A stretch of 61,357 bases of DNA from Bacteroidota bacterium (GTDB lineage Bacteria; Bacteroidota; Bacteroidia; NS11-12g; UBA955): NCBI GenBank assembly GCA_025354385.1, contig JANXMZ010000072.1:1-61357 (forward strand), read 5' to 3'. The notes beneath the pieces are model-generated. The model saw nothing but the letters and a program-made list of their open reading frames with translations, was not told where the DNA came from and searched no databases. The position numbers and the translations under genes were made by a program. Shown one piece after another: positions 16,842 to 26,880 of this stretch. Every line of letters begins with the position of its first letter. Position 1 is the stretch's first letter.

Positions 16842-17950
16842 AAAAAATTATTGGTATTAATGCACTGACTTATCCTGAAATACGAAATTTTGCAGGACAC
16901 ATTTTTAACAATTATGAATTTAAGAAGCTTTTAGATTTTTATAAATTCCCTGCGTATTTTTTATTCAAAATCAGAAAAAAAATCAATCGAAAATGGCAAA
17001 ATACTTTTAATGATTTTCACTTAAACTATTGCAATTTTTATCATTTTTTTAACGTAATCAATGCGGGCTCCAAACCTTACATAGTAACGTATGAAACAGC
17101 TTTACCCCGCTGGAGAGATACAGATAAAGATTTTGAAAAAGGTTTGAAATTACTGGCCAAAAACAATTGTAAAAAGATTATTGCACTCTCCGAATGCGCT
17201 AGTAAAAGACAGGCCAATATCACTAAAAAATACAGTCCAGCATTTTATGATATTATCATGAAAAAAAACATGGTATTATTACCACCTCAACCCACCTTTA
17301 TTAATACAATAGATGAAAAAAGAAAACCTTCCGATAAAATTATATTTACAATAGTAGGTGCCGATTTTTTTAGAAAGGGTGGACAAGCCATTTTGAATGT
17401 ATTTGAAGAACTCCTTCACGAAAACAAAAATATTCAACTCAATATTGTTAGCAATTTAAATTATGGTGACTATGCTTCTAAAACTACTATTTTAGATTAC
17501 AAAAATGCACTGATTACGATTGCAAAATATCCTAATCATATTCAATTATTCAAACATCTGAAAAATGAAGATGTGCAGCAATTATTGCTCAATACGGATG
17601 TGGCTTTATTGCCAAGCATAGCAGAGACCTTTGGCTATTTTATTTTAGAAGCACAAGCTGCGGCATGCCCAGTAATTACTACAGATATAAGGGCTATGCC
17701 AGAGATAAATAACAATGAGCGAGGTTGGTTAATTCGCATTGCCAATGCCGGTTCCGATGATGCTTCTATTGATCAACCAACATTACTCATTCGTAGTATT
17801 TCAGATCAAATGAAATCCATTATAGATTCTATTCTTTTAAATCCAGAAATTATAAGATTAAAAGGACAATTGGCATTGGAAAATATTCAGCAAAATCACT
17901 CCCCAATATTGCATAAAGAAACGTTATTAGAACTATATGATTCAATATAA
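16838..17950 (+). CDS. GT4-family glycosyltransferase
   Basis: 370 residues, GT-B fold. The C-terminal donor-binding domain is clear: IIFTIVGADFFRKGGQAIL (about 168-186), then LLPSIAETFGYFILEAQAA with the conserved E-x7-E (about 252-270) and PVITTDIRAMPEI. Retaining glycosyltransferase using a nucleotide sugar; acceptor unknown. The N-terminal half is divergent. It overlaps the CPBP-like gene by four bases and the next gene by one base (TAATG), so the genes are translationally coupled. Confidence 0.9.
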   Translation: MKKIIGINALTYPEIRNFAGHIFNNYEFKKLLDFYKFPAYFLFKIRKKINRKWQNTFNDFHLNYCNFYHFFNVINAGSKPYIVTYETALPRWRDTDKDFEKGLKLLAKNNCKKIIALSECASKRQANITKKYSPAFYDIIMKKNMVLLPPQPTFINTIDEKRKPSDKIIFTIVGADFFRKGGQAILNVFEELLHENKNIQLNIVSNLNYGDYASKTTILDYKNALITIAKYPNHIQLFKHLKNEDVQQLLLNTDVALLPSIAETFGYFILEAQAAACPVITTDIRAMPEINNNERGWLIRIANAGSDDASIDQPTLLIRSISDQMKSIIDSILLNPEIIRLKGQLALENIQQNHSPILHKETLLELYDSI

Positions 17951-19251
17951 TGAAAACTCTATTAACCCGTAAAATATTTTGGATAATACTAACATTATTG
18001 CATGTTGTTTTTATGGGTAAGCAGCTATTTATTCATCAAACCATGTTGCAGGACAGTAAGGAATACCTTTATGCAGCAAAGAATATAATTGATACGCAAA
18101 CACTTTATTCTTGGGACCTCAAAAAAGAATTTAATCCTGATTACTTAACCAAGAGACCCTTTCTATACCCTTTTATCATTGCCATTGTCAAACTAATTTC
18201 ATTACAAAATTCTTTTTGGTTCCTATTTCTAATTTTAGCAATTCAAAATTGCATCAGTCTTTATTGTTTCAGTGCATTGGAAAAGATTCTGAAAGTAAAG
18301 AAACTTCTGCCCAATTATTTTCTGATGTTGGTACTCATTTTATTCACACCTGCTCAACTCATTTATGCCAATCTGATTATGAGTGAGATTTGGTTAGAAT
18401 TTATTCTGATTCTGATCCTTCTGATTCTGATTCTAAAACCCCTTAATGTTCAAAATATTATACTATTAGCTTTGCTAGCAATAGCCGCAATATCTTTGAA
18501 ACCCGTGATGCTATTTCTAACAATTGCGTTGCCATTATTGACCTTGGTACTTTCTAAGCAGCGCAGAGTTTTAATTATTTCATTGAGTTTAATCCCTTTG
18601 ATTTTTGCCTATACCATTTCTAAATTAAACCAAAGCAGAACCGGATACTTTCAATACAGTTCCATTTCTACATACAATTTATTGCATTACAATACCTATA
18701 GTTTGTTGATACATACCCAAGGCATTACAAAAGCTGATGCAATCATCGACTCCATTTCTGCGGAGGCCGCATTAAAACAAGATTATTCCTATGCACAAAA
18801 CATGAAAGCGGTAGCTTGTAAAGATTTAATATATAATCATTTTTTTACGTATACCTATTTACATACTCGGGGGATATTATTTTGTTTACTAGATCCCGGA
18901 AGATTTGATATCATTCAATTTTTTGATTTACCACATCAGGAACAGTTGGTGTACGAAACAAGCAAGCAAAATAATTTTACTCGCTTATTGAATACTTTTT
19001 TCAATCCTTTTGGGTTGGTATTAGGTGTTTTATTTTTGGTAAATATGCTTAAAATATTGGCGATTCTGAGATTTCTTTTTTCCAAATCCATATCGTTAAT
19101 TGATAAATTCCTAATATCCTTTATACCAATAGGTATATTACTATTAACCGGACCAATTGGGAGCAGCAGATTTGGCTTACCCTTTTTCCCTATTCTTGTA
19201 CTGGCTATACTATTACAATTTGGTACAACAAAAAATGAAATCAATTCTTAA
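17950..19251 (+). CDS. GT-C-like polytopic membrane protein (putative lipid-linked-sugar glycosyltransferase)
   Basis: 433 residues with about ten hydrophobic segments. The first periplasmic loop holds QDSKEYLYAAKNI and KRPFLYPFIIA, reminiscent of the D-x-E/D region and following helix in GT39/ArnT-like GT-C enzymes, which use polyprenyl-phosphate sugars. The match is weak and the catalytic residue uncertain. A stretch encoding LILILLILIL is made from a hexanucleotide repeat (18404-18436). Overlaps the preceding GT4 gene by one base and the next gene by 17 bases. Confidence 0.72.
   Translation: MKTLLTRKIFWIILTLLHVVFMGKQLFIHQTMLQDSKEYLYAAKNIIDTQTLYSWDLKKEFNPDYLTKRPFLYPFIIAIVKLISLQNSFWFLFLILAIQNCISLYCFSALEKILKVKKLLPNYFLMLVLILFTPAQLIYANLIMSEIWLEFILILILLILILKPLNVQNIILLALLAIAAISLKPVMLFLTIALPLLTLVLSKQRRVLIISLSLIPLIFAYTISKLNQSRTGYFQYSSISTYNLLHYNTYSLLIHTQGITKADAIIDSISAEAALKQDYSYAQNMKAVACKDLIYNHFFTYTYLHTRGILFCLLDPGRFDIIQFFDLPHQEQLVYETSKQNNFTRLLNTFFNPFGLVLGVLFLVNMLKILAILRFLFSKSISLIDKFLISFIPIGILLLTGPIGSSRFGLPFFPILVLAILLQFGTTKNEINS
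18404..18436 (+). repeat. Imperfect TTCTGA hexanucleotide repeat inside the GT-C-like gene
   Basis: TTCTGA occurs at 18404, 18410, 18419 and 18425, followed by TTCTAA at 18431. Unit changes would keep the frame and lengthen or shorten a Leu/Ile run in a transmembrane helix. Confidence 0.6.
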
Positions 19252-20989
19252 ATATTATTTGCTAATAATTGGATTTAATACCATGGCGCAGGTTCCAATG
19301 GAGCGTATTACTAATTGGCACAAAGCTGGCCTTCTTTCTGAAATTAGAAACAATCAATTCTCGGTTTCGATTGAAAGTTTTGGAGGTAAAGCTATTTCAG
19401 GTTTTTTGAATGATACCGCTATTTCAAAAGCCATTGATTATTTAAAAATTAAACACGGTGGCACTGTCCTATTCGAATCAGGTACTTATTCTTTTGCCAA
19501 CACCATTTACTTGGATGATAGCATTACTTTGAAAGGCAAAGGCACCAATACCCTACTTCAGTTTAATTTAAACCATTCAATCAATAATTGTATCAATGCC
19601 TTGGGATCTGTTGAAAAGACAAAAACACCATTCAACAATGCCTCAATTGGTCAACAAAAATTACAATATTCTGGGCCATATAAGTCAATGAATAATGGTT
19701 ATATTCAGCTATTTCAAAATGACTCTTTTCTGGCTTTTAGCAATTGGGCTTATGGCTCTGTTGGGCAAATATTTAAAATAGATGCGAACGATTCAAATGG
19801 TAAAACTTTATTAATGCATACGCCATTAAGACTAAATTTTACTGAAGGTGTTTTCACTTATTTCAAAACAATACATCCTATCCAAAATGTTTCAATAGAA
19901 TGTTTGAAAATCATTCGACTTGATAGTACTATTAACCAAACCAATAATATCTATTTCAATTATGCTGCCAATTGTATGATAAAAGGAGTTGAATCCGAAA
20001 ATACAAATTTTGGGCACATTGTATTCGATAATAGCATTCATAATGAGGTTACACAATCCTATTGTCACCATGCATTTGCATACGGTGGCAATGGTCAGGG
20101 TTATGGAATTGTTTTGCAAGCGACAAGCAGTGACAATAAAATTGAAAATAATATTTGTCATAATTTAAGGCATAGTTTCCTTTTGCAATCAGGTTCCAAT
20201 GGCAATGTGGTTTCTTACAATTATTCAAAAGATGCCTATTGGAGCGATAATATTTTAAAGGATGCAGCTGGTGATTTGGTATGTCATGGTAACTATACTC
20301 ATCATAATTTATTTGAAGGCAATATTTGTCAAACCATCGTAATAGATAATAGTCATGGGAAGAACGGACCCTGCAACACATTTTTCAGAAACAAAGCCGA
20401 ATTATATGGTGTTTTGATAAGTTCAAATCAAGATTCTCAAAATTTAATTGCCAATGAAATAACAAATACCAATGCCATTATGGGTCAATTTGTAACGCCG
20501 GGTAAGGGACATTACAGCTACAATAACAATGTGAAGGGACAATTATTATCAAATATCATTTTGAATAATATTGATACTTCCTTATACCTAAAACAGAAAC
20601 CTGGTTTTATTTCAAATAATTCAAATTGGCCTTTGATGGGTTATCCTGTTCCTATTAACAAAGGCATTATTCCATCAAAAATTAGGTATACCGACTCGGG
20701 TGGAAGAATTTTGTGTAACACATTTAACACGCATAGCAGTATTCGGAATTTACTGAGTGAAAAAAAATCCCTAATTTACTATGGTCCTAATCCGTTCAAT
20801 GATTTTATAAAACTGAATGCAATTAAATACTTTTCTTGCAAAATTTATGATGATAAGGGACAACTGGTATTCGAGGATGAAGGGAATAGCCCTTTAGAAA
20901 TTTTGACAGTTTCATGGTCTGAAGGCTTGTATACACTCGTAATAAACAATAGTGAAATTCGTAAATTACTTAAACTAAATGCTAATTAG
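19235..20989 (+). CDS. T9SS-secreted right-handed beta-helix protein
   Basis: 584 residues from the ATG at 19235; an earlier in-frame start at 19157 would overlap the previous gene by 95 bases and spoil the signal peptide MKSILKYYLLIIGFNTMAQ. Residues about 30-120 resemble the start of pectate-lyase-like folds (GTVLFESGTYSFANTIYLD). The middle has stacked Asn-rich turns (NKIENNICHNLRHSFLLQSG, NVVSYNYSKDAYW) typical of parallel beta-helices. The last 75 residues, from YYGPNPFNDFIKLN to NSEIRKLLKLNAN, are a T9SS type A sorting domain. Likely a surface polysaccharide-binding or lyase protein; catalytic residues not identified. Converges with cpsB, overlapping by eight bases. Confidence 0.85.
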   Translation: MKSILKYYLLIIGFNTMAQVPMERITNWHKAGLLSEIRNNQFSVSIESFGGKAISGFLNDTAISKAIDYLKIKHGGTVLFESGTYSFANTIYLDDSITLKGKGTNTLLQFNLNHSINNCINALGSVEKTKTPFNNASIGQQKLQYSGPYKSMNNGYIQLFQNDSFLAFSNWAYGSVGQIFKIDANDSNGKTLLMHTPLRLNFTEGVFTYFKTIHPIQNVSIECLKIIRLDSTINQTNNIYFNYAANCMIKGVESENTNFGHIVFDNSIHNEVTQSYCHHAFAYGGNGQGYGIVLQATSSDNKIENNICHNLRHSFLLQSGSNGNVVSYNYSKDAYWSDNILKDAAGDLVCHGNYTHHNLFEGNICQTIVIDNSHGKNGPCNTFFRNKAELYGVLISSNQDSQNLIANEITNTNAIMGQFVTPGKGHYSYNNNVKGQLLSNIILNNIDTSLYLKQKPGFISNNSNWPLMGYPVPINKGIIPSKIRYTDSGGRILCNTFNTHSSIRNLLSEKKSLIYYGPNPFNDFIKLNAIKYFSCKIYDDKGQLVFEDEGNSPLEILTVSWSEGLYTLVINNSEIRKLLKLNAN

Positions 20990-21713
20990 AGTTTATTACT
21001 TTTGCAAAATCAATTTTTTCAAATAATTTACTAGAAAATGCTTCCTTCATGAGATTTAAATGATTGGTGCTATGTGCATCAGTGCCTAAAAAGCTATAAT
21101 GACCATTTTGAATCAACCATTGGGCTAGTTTTTTGACTTGAGGTGAGTAATAACCAAGTAGAGACAAGAGATTGATTTGAAAAACAATACCTGTTTCTAA
21201 AACTTTTTCAACATCCTGATAGTTTTGATGCAAATAAACATAGCGCTCAGGGTGTGCAAAAACGGGTATATAACCCTGAGTTCTTAAATCAAAAATTAGC
21301 TCTGTAAAAAAAATAGGTTTGTTTAGAAAAGAAGTTTCAACGAGCAGGTAATTGCCGTTAAAAGTCATTAACTTTTCCCTGTTTTTTACCCTTTCTAAGA
21401 AATATTCATCGATATAATACTCTGCCGCAAAATCAAGTTCCAAAGGAATATTATTTTCCTTTATGGCTGCTAATAATGTAGATCTCCGTTCATTCACAAT
21501 CTCATAATTATTCTCGTAATAATTGGTCATGACATGCGGTGTTGCAATGACTCTTTTATATCCCAGTTCAACAAACTGGCGAGCCATTTCCAGAGAATTT
21601 TCAATAGTTTTTGACCCATCGTCAATACCAAAAAGAATATGATTGTGCATGTCCCATTGCAAAGGATTTTCCACTTTTTTATTTCTGGAGAATAATTGAT
21701 CTAAAAAACCCAT
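20982..21713 (-). CDS. CpsB/YwqE-type PHP tyrosine phosphatase
   Basis: 243 residues. PHP-fold metal-dependent phosphatase: DMHNHILFGIDDGS (about 20-33), VIATPHVM (about 57-64), VFAHPERYVYL (about 153-163) and FLGTDAHSTNH (about 213-223) supply the trinuclear metal ligands. This family dephosphorylates the tyrosine-rich tail of bacterial tyrosine kinases that control capsule chain length and export; the cognate kinase gene lies directly upstream, overlapping by one base. It is the last gene of the eight-gene operon. Confidence 0.93.
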   Translation of the reverse strand: MGFLDQLFSRNKKVENPLQWDMHNHILFGIDDGSKTIENSLEMARQFVELGYKRVIATPHVMTNYYENNYEIVNERRSTLLAAIKENNIPLELDFAAEYYIDEYFLERVKNREKLMTFNGNYLLVETSFLNKPIFFTELIFDLRTQGYIPVFAHPERYVYLHQNYQDVEKVLETGIVFQINLLSLLGYYSPQVKKLAQWLIQNGHYSFLGTDAHSTNHLNLMKEAFSSKLFEKIDFAKVINSN

Positions 21714-24106
21714 TACTTCCTTAAAATTTTATTCTTCAACTTATTGAACCAGCTTTTGTTCTGATGATCATCTTCATAATAACCGTAACCATAACCATTG
21801 CCATAGCCATAATTGCCGCCGTAGCCACTGCCGTATGTATTATTGCTGTTTACATCATTAATAACAACAGAAAGGTTGGTATAATTTTTACTTCTATACA
21901 AATCGTTAATATTATTGATAACGACTTCTTTTGAGAAACCAGAACGCACCACATAAATGGAAAGATCACACTTTTTGAAAACGTTATTAGCATCTGTTAC
22001 CAATCCAATTGGAGGATTATCTGCCATAATTATATCATAATCTTCCAATAAATTTTCAAGTAAATCATCAAATTCCTTTTTTAGTAAAAGTTCATTTGGA
22101 TTTGGTGGAATTGGGCCAGAGGTTATAAAGTCGAGATTTTTTAAACTCGATTTATGAACTGTATTTCGCCATAATGATATGCCTGATAAAATAGAACTAA
22201 TTCCCTCCTTGTTTTCGACATTAAAACCAACGTGAATTTTAGGCTTTCTCATATCCAAATCCAGAACAACTACTCTTTTACCGGTTAATGCTAATATGGC
22301 TGCAAAATTGATTGCAAAGAAAGTTTTTCCTTCACCACTAATCGTAGAAGTTACACCAAAAATTTGCTTTGATTTTTTGGGTAACATAAAATCCGAGTTC
22401 GTACGGATTGCTCGCAAAGACTCGCTGATAGATGATTTTGGATTGCCATCAACCACCAATGTAGAGGCAGGCATTTTTTTCTGGTAAGTTGGTATAGATC
22501 CAAGAATTGGGGCCTTCAATTTTAACTCTATTTGCTTTTGACTGTAAATAACATTCATCAGTAAATATTTAGTGATGATATAAATAATAATAGGCAAAAT
22601 ACCGAGAATTATAAACATTAACCACACCTTGGTGCGATTGGGCGAAATAGGAGTGTCGGATACAGTGGCTTCGCTCAAAATTATAAATTCAGGAACAGTT
22701 CCAGCCTTTGATATTTGGTACTCAATTTGTTTTTCAACGAGCGACAAGTAAAATTTTTCGTACAAGGAATTGAATCTATTCAATCTATCTAATTCTGTTT
22801 TCTTAGATGGTAAAGTTGAGTATTCACCTTTTAACTCAGCAATTTTTTTAATAATAATACCTGTTTCCTCTGCGACATTTTTTTTACTCTCCTTAACAAA
22901 ATTCAGAATTTGAGATTTAATCAAAGATATCTCTAATTCAATTTTGCGATAAGGAATAGTTATTTCTTTATTAGAAATCTTCAAGAGTTCGCGTTCTTTA
23001 AACAAATTGTTCAACTCATTAATGCTGTTGGCAATATCTTTATTCTCTATGCCATAAACAAGCGGCACTATATTATCTTTACTTGCATTTCTTTGAATGA
23101 AATCGATGATGTCATCAACAGATTTAGTAGATTGATTAATCTCTGCTTTGCTCTTTTCGAGTTCCTCTATTTCTTTTGCAATCATAGAAAACTCTGTTCC
23201 AGGAGAAGAAGTTCCTGTTTGTTTAACAAAATTTTCAATGTCATTTTCATACCTATCTAATTTTTTTGAAGTTTCTTCGATTTGAGTCTCAATGTATTGC
23301 AAAGTTTGTTCCTGCGACTTTTGCTTTTTCTCTAATGAATGTTTCAAATAAATTGTATCAAAAGCATTTACTATAACCCTTGCCTTTTCTTTATTAAAAT
23401 CAGTGAAGGATATCTGAATTGTTCTTGCCTCATCATTAGAAGCAATAACAGATAAATTACTAAGAATAGAAGAAACGAGCGACTGCTTTGAATTAATTCT
23501 GAAATAATAGTTCTTTTGATCTTCTATGGCCGAAGTGCCCTTATCGTAAAGGATGGCAAAGGTAAAACTCCCCATTGTAACAATGTCTCCAACTCGGTGC
23601 GTTTCACCTTCCTCTTTTGAATCCATTTCAGCAATTTTGTACTCTACCTTATCGATGAATGAAATGCTAAAATTCTTATCATAAGGCGTGTGTTTAGGGT
23701 CGGATAAAATACTAACCTTGAAAGGAGAATTTCTAAATATTTCTGTCGTTTGAATATTGCCTATGGCATAATAAGAAACACTTAAATCTACAATACTAAG
23801 CACATCTTGAGCTACCAATGGAGAGCGAATCAATTCTATTTCACCAGAAAGATTATCATTCTGAGTATTTGCGAGACTATTTAAGCCAACATTAGAAGCT
23901 TCCCTTTGAATCTCCAGTTTTATTAAAGAAGAAGCCTTGTAAAGTGGTTTTGTATACTTAAGATAATAATGGCAACCAATAATTGAGATAACAATTGAAA
24001 TTGGAATCCAATACCATTTCTTCTTAAGAATAAGAATCAGTTTCTGAACATCAAATTCAACTCCTGACGACCCACTTCCTTCTATATTTAAATTTTCATC
24101 ACTCAT
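21713..24106 (-). CDS. Wzc-type polysaccharide co-polymerase and tyrosine autokinase (BY-kinase)
   Basis: 797 residues. N-terminal Wzz domain with transmembrane segment at about 34-52, a long periplasmic coiled-coil region (about 240-440), a second transmembrane segment near 500-520, then a cytoplasmic kinase domain. Walker A is TSTISGEGKTFFAIN (about 585-600), Walker A' VVVLDLDMRKP, Walker B near DIIMADNPPIG. The C-terminus has an unusual Gly/Tyr cluster, GYGNGYGYGYYEDD (about 764-777), the probable autophosphorylation tail. Controls capsule or exopolysaccharide length and export together with the Wza-like protein and the CpsB phosphatase next door. Confidence 0.95.
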   Translation of the reverse strand: MSDENLNIEGSGSSGVEFDVQKLILILKKKWYWIPISIVISIIGCHYYLKYTKPLYKASSLIKLEIQREASNVGLNSLANTQNDNLSGEIELIRSPLVAQDVLSIVDLSVSYYAIGNIQTTEIFRNSPFKVSILSDPKHTPYDKNFSISFIDKVEYKIAEMDSKEEGETHRVGDIVTMGSFTFAILYDKGTSAIEDQKNYYFRINSKQSLVSSILSNLSVIASNDEARTIQISFTDFNKEKARVIVNAFDTIYLKHSLEKKQKSQEQTLQYIETQIEETSKKLDRYENDIENFVKQTGTSSPGTEFSMIAKEIEELEKSKAEINQSTKSVDDIIDFIQRNASKDNIVPLVYGIENKDIANSINELNNLFKERELLKISNKEITIPYRKIELEISLIKSQILNFVKESKKNVAEETGIIIKKIAELKGEYSTLPSKKTELDRLNRFNSLYEKFYLSLVEKQIEYQISKAGTVPEFIILSEATVSDTPISPNRTKVWLMFIILGILPIIIYIITKYLLMNVIYSQKQIELKLKAPILGSIPTYQKKMPASTLVVDGNPKSSISESLRAIRTNSDFMLPKKSKQIFGVTSTISGEGKTFFAINFAAILALTGKRVVVLDLDMRKPKIHVGFNVENKEGISSILSGISLWRNTVHKSSLKNLDFITSGPIPPNPNELLLKKEFDDLLENLLEDYDIIMADNPPIGLVTDANNVFKKCDLSIYVVRSGFSKEVVINNINDLYRSKNYTNLSVVINDVNSNNTYGSGYGGNYGYGNGYGYGYYEDDHQNKSWFNKLKNKILRK

Positions 24107-24933
24107 TTTTTCACAAGGGTATTTACTAAGATAGAAAATGTAACCAACACCTGTACAATATTAATAATAAAAATATTGTCTCTAATTCCTTCTGCAACTG
24201 GTCTTCGCACTGGTTCAACATAAATGACATCATCTGGTTTTAAACTGATGATTGAATTTTTCATATCTGCTATGGTTCTTAAATTAACCATTGTAACTTC
24301 TGGGTTTTTCAAATCACCTCTAATAATTCTAATATTGTATCCTTTAGAACTATTATCAATACCCCCATAAAGTGCTAATGCCTCTAGAAGTGTCATGGCA
24401 GGGTTATTAAATGGTATTATTTGCCCACCTTTACCACCTAAGACTATAATTTTTTTGTTGACTACTTTTGAAATAACATACACCTCATTGTAATATGCTT
24501 CGTATTTTGATGAAAGTAAGCTATCTAATTGAGATACTTTTAATCCAAAAACTGACACTCTACCAATAACAGGAAAATGACAGGTGCCAGCTTCCGATAC
24601 TTCAAAGGAAGGCTTATCGCCTGTGATTAAATTTACATCTCCAACCGAACTTGCTGAAACCAACTTACCACTGGGATCAATAATTGATTCGCCAGCGTTG
24701 GTATACAATGTAAATTGTATTTTATCGCCAATTTTAATTGGGTAATCAATAATTGTTTTTTGGTATTGCGATTTCCAATTTAACTCTTCCTTGTCAATTT
24801 TCAATAATACATTGGATGTATAAGATTTACAGCCTGAAAATATAGCGGTAAGAGACAACAATAGTAGACACAATACATTAGAATTATTTTTCATTGAAAT
24901 CAATTGAATACCTATGTTTTTTAAAGTGTTCAT
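24103..24933 (-). CDS. Wza-like outer-membrane polysaccharide export lipoprotein
   Basis: 276 residues from the ATG at 24933, which overlaps the rfbA stop as ATGA; an internal ATG at 24894 gives a neater signal peptide with lipobox IFSGC and may be the true start. Residues about 60-145 are the polysaccharide-export domain ([29 protein letters not shown]), followed by an SLBB-type domain (about 160-235). The C-terminus ends with a hydrophobic segment ([19 protein letters not shown]). Forms the outer-membrane exit for capsule or exopolysaccharide, paired with the kinase encoded next. Confidence 0.9.
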   Translation of the reverse strand: MNTLKNIGIQLISMKNNSNVLCLLLLSLTAIFSGCKSYTSNVLLKIDKEELNWKSQYQKTIIDYPIKIGDKIQFTLYTNAGESIIDPSGKLVSASSVGDVNLITGDKPSFEVSEAGTCHFPVIGRVSVFGLKVSQLDSLLSSKYEAYYNEVYVISKVVNKKIIVLGGKGGQIIPFNNPAMTLLEALALYGGIDNSSKGYNIRIIRGDLKNPEVTMVNLRTIADMKNSIISLKPDDVIYVEPVRRPVAEGIRDNIFIINIVQVLVTFSILVNTLVKK

Positions 24934-25793
24934 TTTTTAATTAATTTTAATAAATAATCGCCATAACCACTTTTTACAAGTGGTTTTGCAATTGCCTCAA
25001 GTTGTGCATCATTAATATATCCCATTCTCCAAGCAACTTCCTCAATACTTCCAATTTTCAAGCCTTGTCTTTCTTCTATTACTTGAACAAATTGACCGGC
25101 TTGCATCAAACTGTTAAAGGTGCCTGTATCTAACCAAGCAGTGCCCCTTTGAAGAATTCCAACCTTCAATTTACTGCGTTTCAAATACTCTTTGTTAATA
25201 TCGGTTATTTCATATTCTCCTCTGGGCGAAGGTTGTAAATTTTTAGCAATTTCAACTACATCATTGTCATAAAAATATAAACCAGGTACGGCATAATTAG
25301 ATTTAGGATGCAATGGCTTTTCTTCAATACTGATTGCAACATTATTATCATCAAATTCTACAACACCATATCTTTCTGGGTCGCTTACATGATAGGCATA
25401 AATTACACCCCCCGTTGGGTTGTTATTAGATTGCAACAAAGTTTGCAATGAGGAACCAAAGAAAATATTATCTCCTAAAATTAAAGCCACCTTATCATTA
25501 CCTATAAATTTTTCGCCAATTACAAATGCTTGAGCAAGGCCATTTGGCACGGCTTGTTCTGCATAGGTAAATTCACATCCTAAATTTTTTCCATCACCCA
25601 AAAGTTTTTGAAAGTGAGGCAAATCATGCGGTGTAGATATAATTAATATTTCCCTGATACTAGCCATCATCAAAGTCGATAATGGATAGTAAATCATAGG
25701 TTTATCATATACTGGCATCATTTGTTTGCTAATTGCCAATGTCAAAGGATGCAATCTTGTTCCACTACCTCCTGCTAATATTATTCCTTTCAT
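24930..25793 (-). CDS. rfbA: Glucose-1-phosphate thymidylyltransferase
   Basis: 287 residues, full length. Makes dTDP-glucose from dTTP and glucose 1-phosphate, the first step toward dTDP-rhamnose and other dTDP-deoxysugars. Seen: the nucleotide-binding [16 protein letters not shown] at the N-terminus, [27 protein letters not shown] with the metal-binding Asp, [13 protein letters not shown] and [11 protein letters not shown]. Sits 15 bases after rfbB and overlaps the export gene by four bases. rfbC and rfbD are absent here, so the final sugar cannot be deduced. Confidence 0.97.
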   Translation of the reverse strand: MKGIILAGGSGTRLHPLTLAISKQMMPVYDKPMIYYPLSTLMMASIREILIISTPHDLPHFQKLLGDGKNLGCEFTYAEQAVPNGLAQAFVIGEKFIGNDKVALILGDNIFFGSSLQTLLQSNNNPTGGVIYAYHVSDPERYGVVEFDDNNVAISIEEKPLHPKSNYAVPGLYFYDNDVVEIAKNLQPSPRGEYEITDINKEYLKRSKLKVGILQRGTAWLDTGTFNSLMQAGQFVQVIEERQGLKIGSIEEVAWRMGYINDAQLEAIAKPLVKSGYGDYLLKLIKK

Positions 25794-25808
25794 GTTATTA
25801 ATTTAATT

Positions 25809-26864
25809 TTATCTGCTAGCGTACATAGCTTGGTAATATTGTTGATAATTACCAGTAGTTACATTGGTTAACCAATCCTGATTTTCAAGATACCAATCTA
25901 CTGTTTTTTCTAAACCCTGTTCAAAAGTAACCGATGGTTCCCATCCCAATTCACCCATCAATTTACTGGCATCAATGGCGTATCTAAAATCGTGTCCCGC
26001 TCTATCTGTAACATAACTTATTAATTTTTCTGATTCACCTGTTTCTCTGCCCAATTTACGATCCATTAAACGGCAAAGGAATTTAACCAATTGTATGTTT
26101 TGCCATTCATTATTGCCGCCAATATTATAGGTTTCCCCATTTCTGCCTTTATGAAATATATCATCAATAGCACGTGCATGGTCTACTACAAACAACCAAT
26201 CTCTTACATTTTCTCCCTTGCCATAAACAGGCAATGGTTTACTGTGCATGATATTATTAATCATTAAAGGAATTAATTTTTCAGGAAAATGATGGGACCC
26301 ATAATTGTTGCTACAATTGGAGATTTTCACAGGCATTCCATAAGTATGTAAATAAGCTCTTACAAAATGATCGCTCGAGGCTTTAGAAGCAGAATATGGT
26401 GAATTTGGACTGTATGGGGTCGTTTCTAAAAACTTTCCTTCATCCCCTAATTGGCCATAAACTTCATCTGTACTAACATGATAAAAAACCTTATCTTGAT
26501 AATTATTGTGCCAGATACTTTTGGCTGCATTTAATAAATTTACCGTTCCAACTACATTGGTCATCACAAACTCCAATGGATTTGAGATAGAACGGTCTAC
26601 ATGCGACTCGGCAGCCAAGTGTATAACGCCATCAAAATGATGCTCGTGAAATAATTTCTGAATAAATTCAGCATCGGTAATATCTCCTTTAACAAAGGTA
26701 TAATTAGACCTTTGTTCCACATCTTTTAAATTCTCAAGATTCCCTGCATAGGTTAACTTATCCAGATTCACAATTTGATAATCTGAATAGGTATTCACAA
26801 ATCTTCTTACAACATGAGATCCTATAAATCCTGCGCCACCTGTAATCAATATTTTCTTAGTCAT
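25809..26864 (-). CDS. rfbB: dTDP-glucose 4,6-dehydratase
   Basis: 351 residues, an extended short-chain dehydrogenase. NAD-binding GGAGFIGSHVVRRF at the N-terminus, HLAAESHVDRSI, catalytic YSASKASSDHFV with Tyr and Lys, HVSTDEVYGQL, and the substrate-binding NNYGSHHFPEKLIPLM. Converts dTDP-glucose to dTDP-4-keto-6-deoxyglucose. Operates directly after RfbA, whose gene follows after 15 bases. Confidence 0.97.
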   Translation of the reverse strand: MTKKILITGGAGFIGSHVVRRFVNTYSDYQIVNLDKLTYAGNLENLKDVEQRSNYTFVKGDITDAEFIQKLFHEHHFDGVIHLAAESHVDRSISNPLEFVMTNVVGTVNLLNAAKSIWHNNYQDKVFYHVSTDEVYGQLGDEGKFLETTPYSPNSPYSASKASSDHFVRAYLHTYGMPVKISNCSNNYGSHHFPEKLIPLMINNIMHSKPLPVYGKGENVRDWLFVVDHARAIDDIFHKGRNGETYNIGGNNEWQNIQLVKFLCRLMDRKLGRETGESEKLISYVTDRAGHDFRYAIDASKLMGELGWEPSVTFEQGLEKTVDWYLENQDWLTNVTTGNYQQYYQAMYASR

Positions 26865-26880
26865 TTATTTTTTATTAAGT

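Noticed and set aside
20982..20989. Convergent 3' overlap (also at 42451-42454 and 48026-48033) as a regulatory antisense arrangement
   Set aside because: Overlaps of 4-8 bases between convergent stops are common in compact genomes and need no special explanation.
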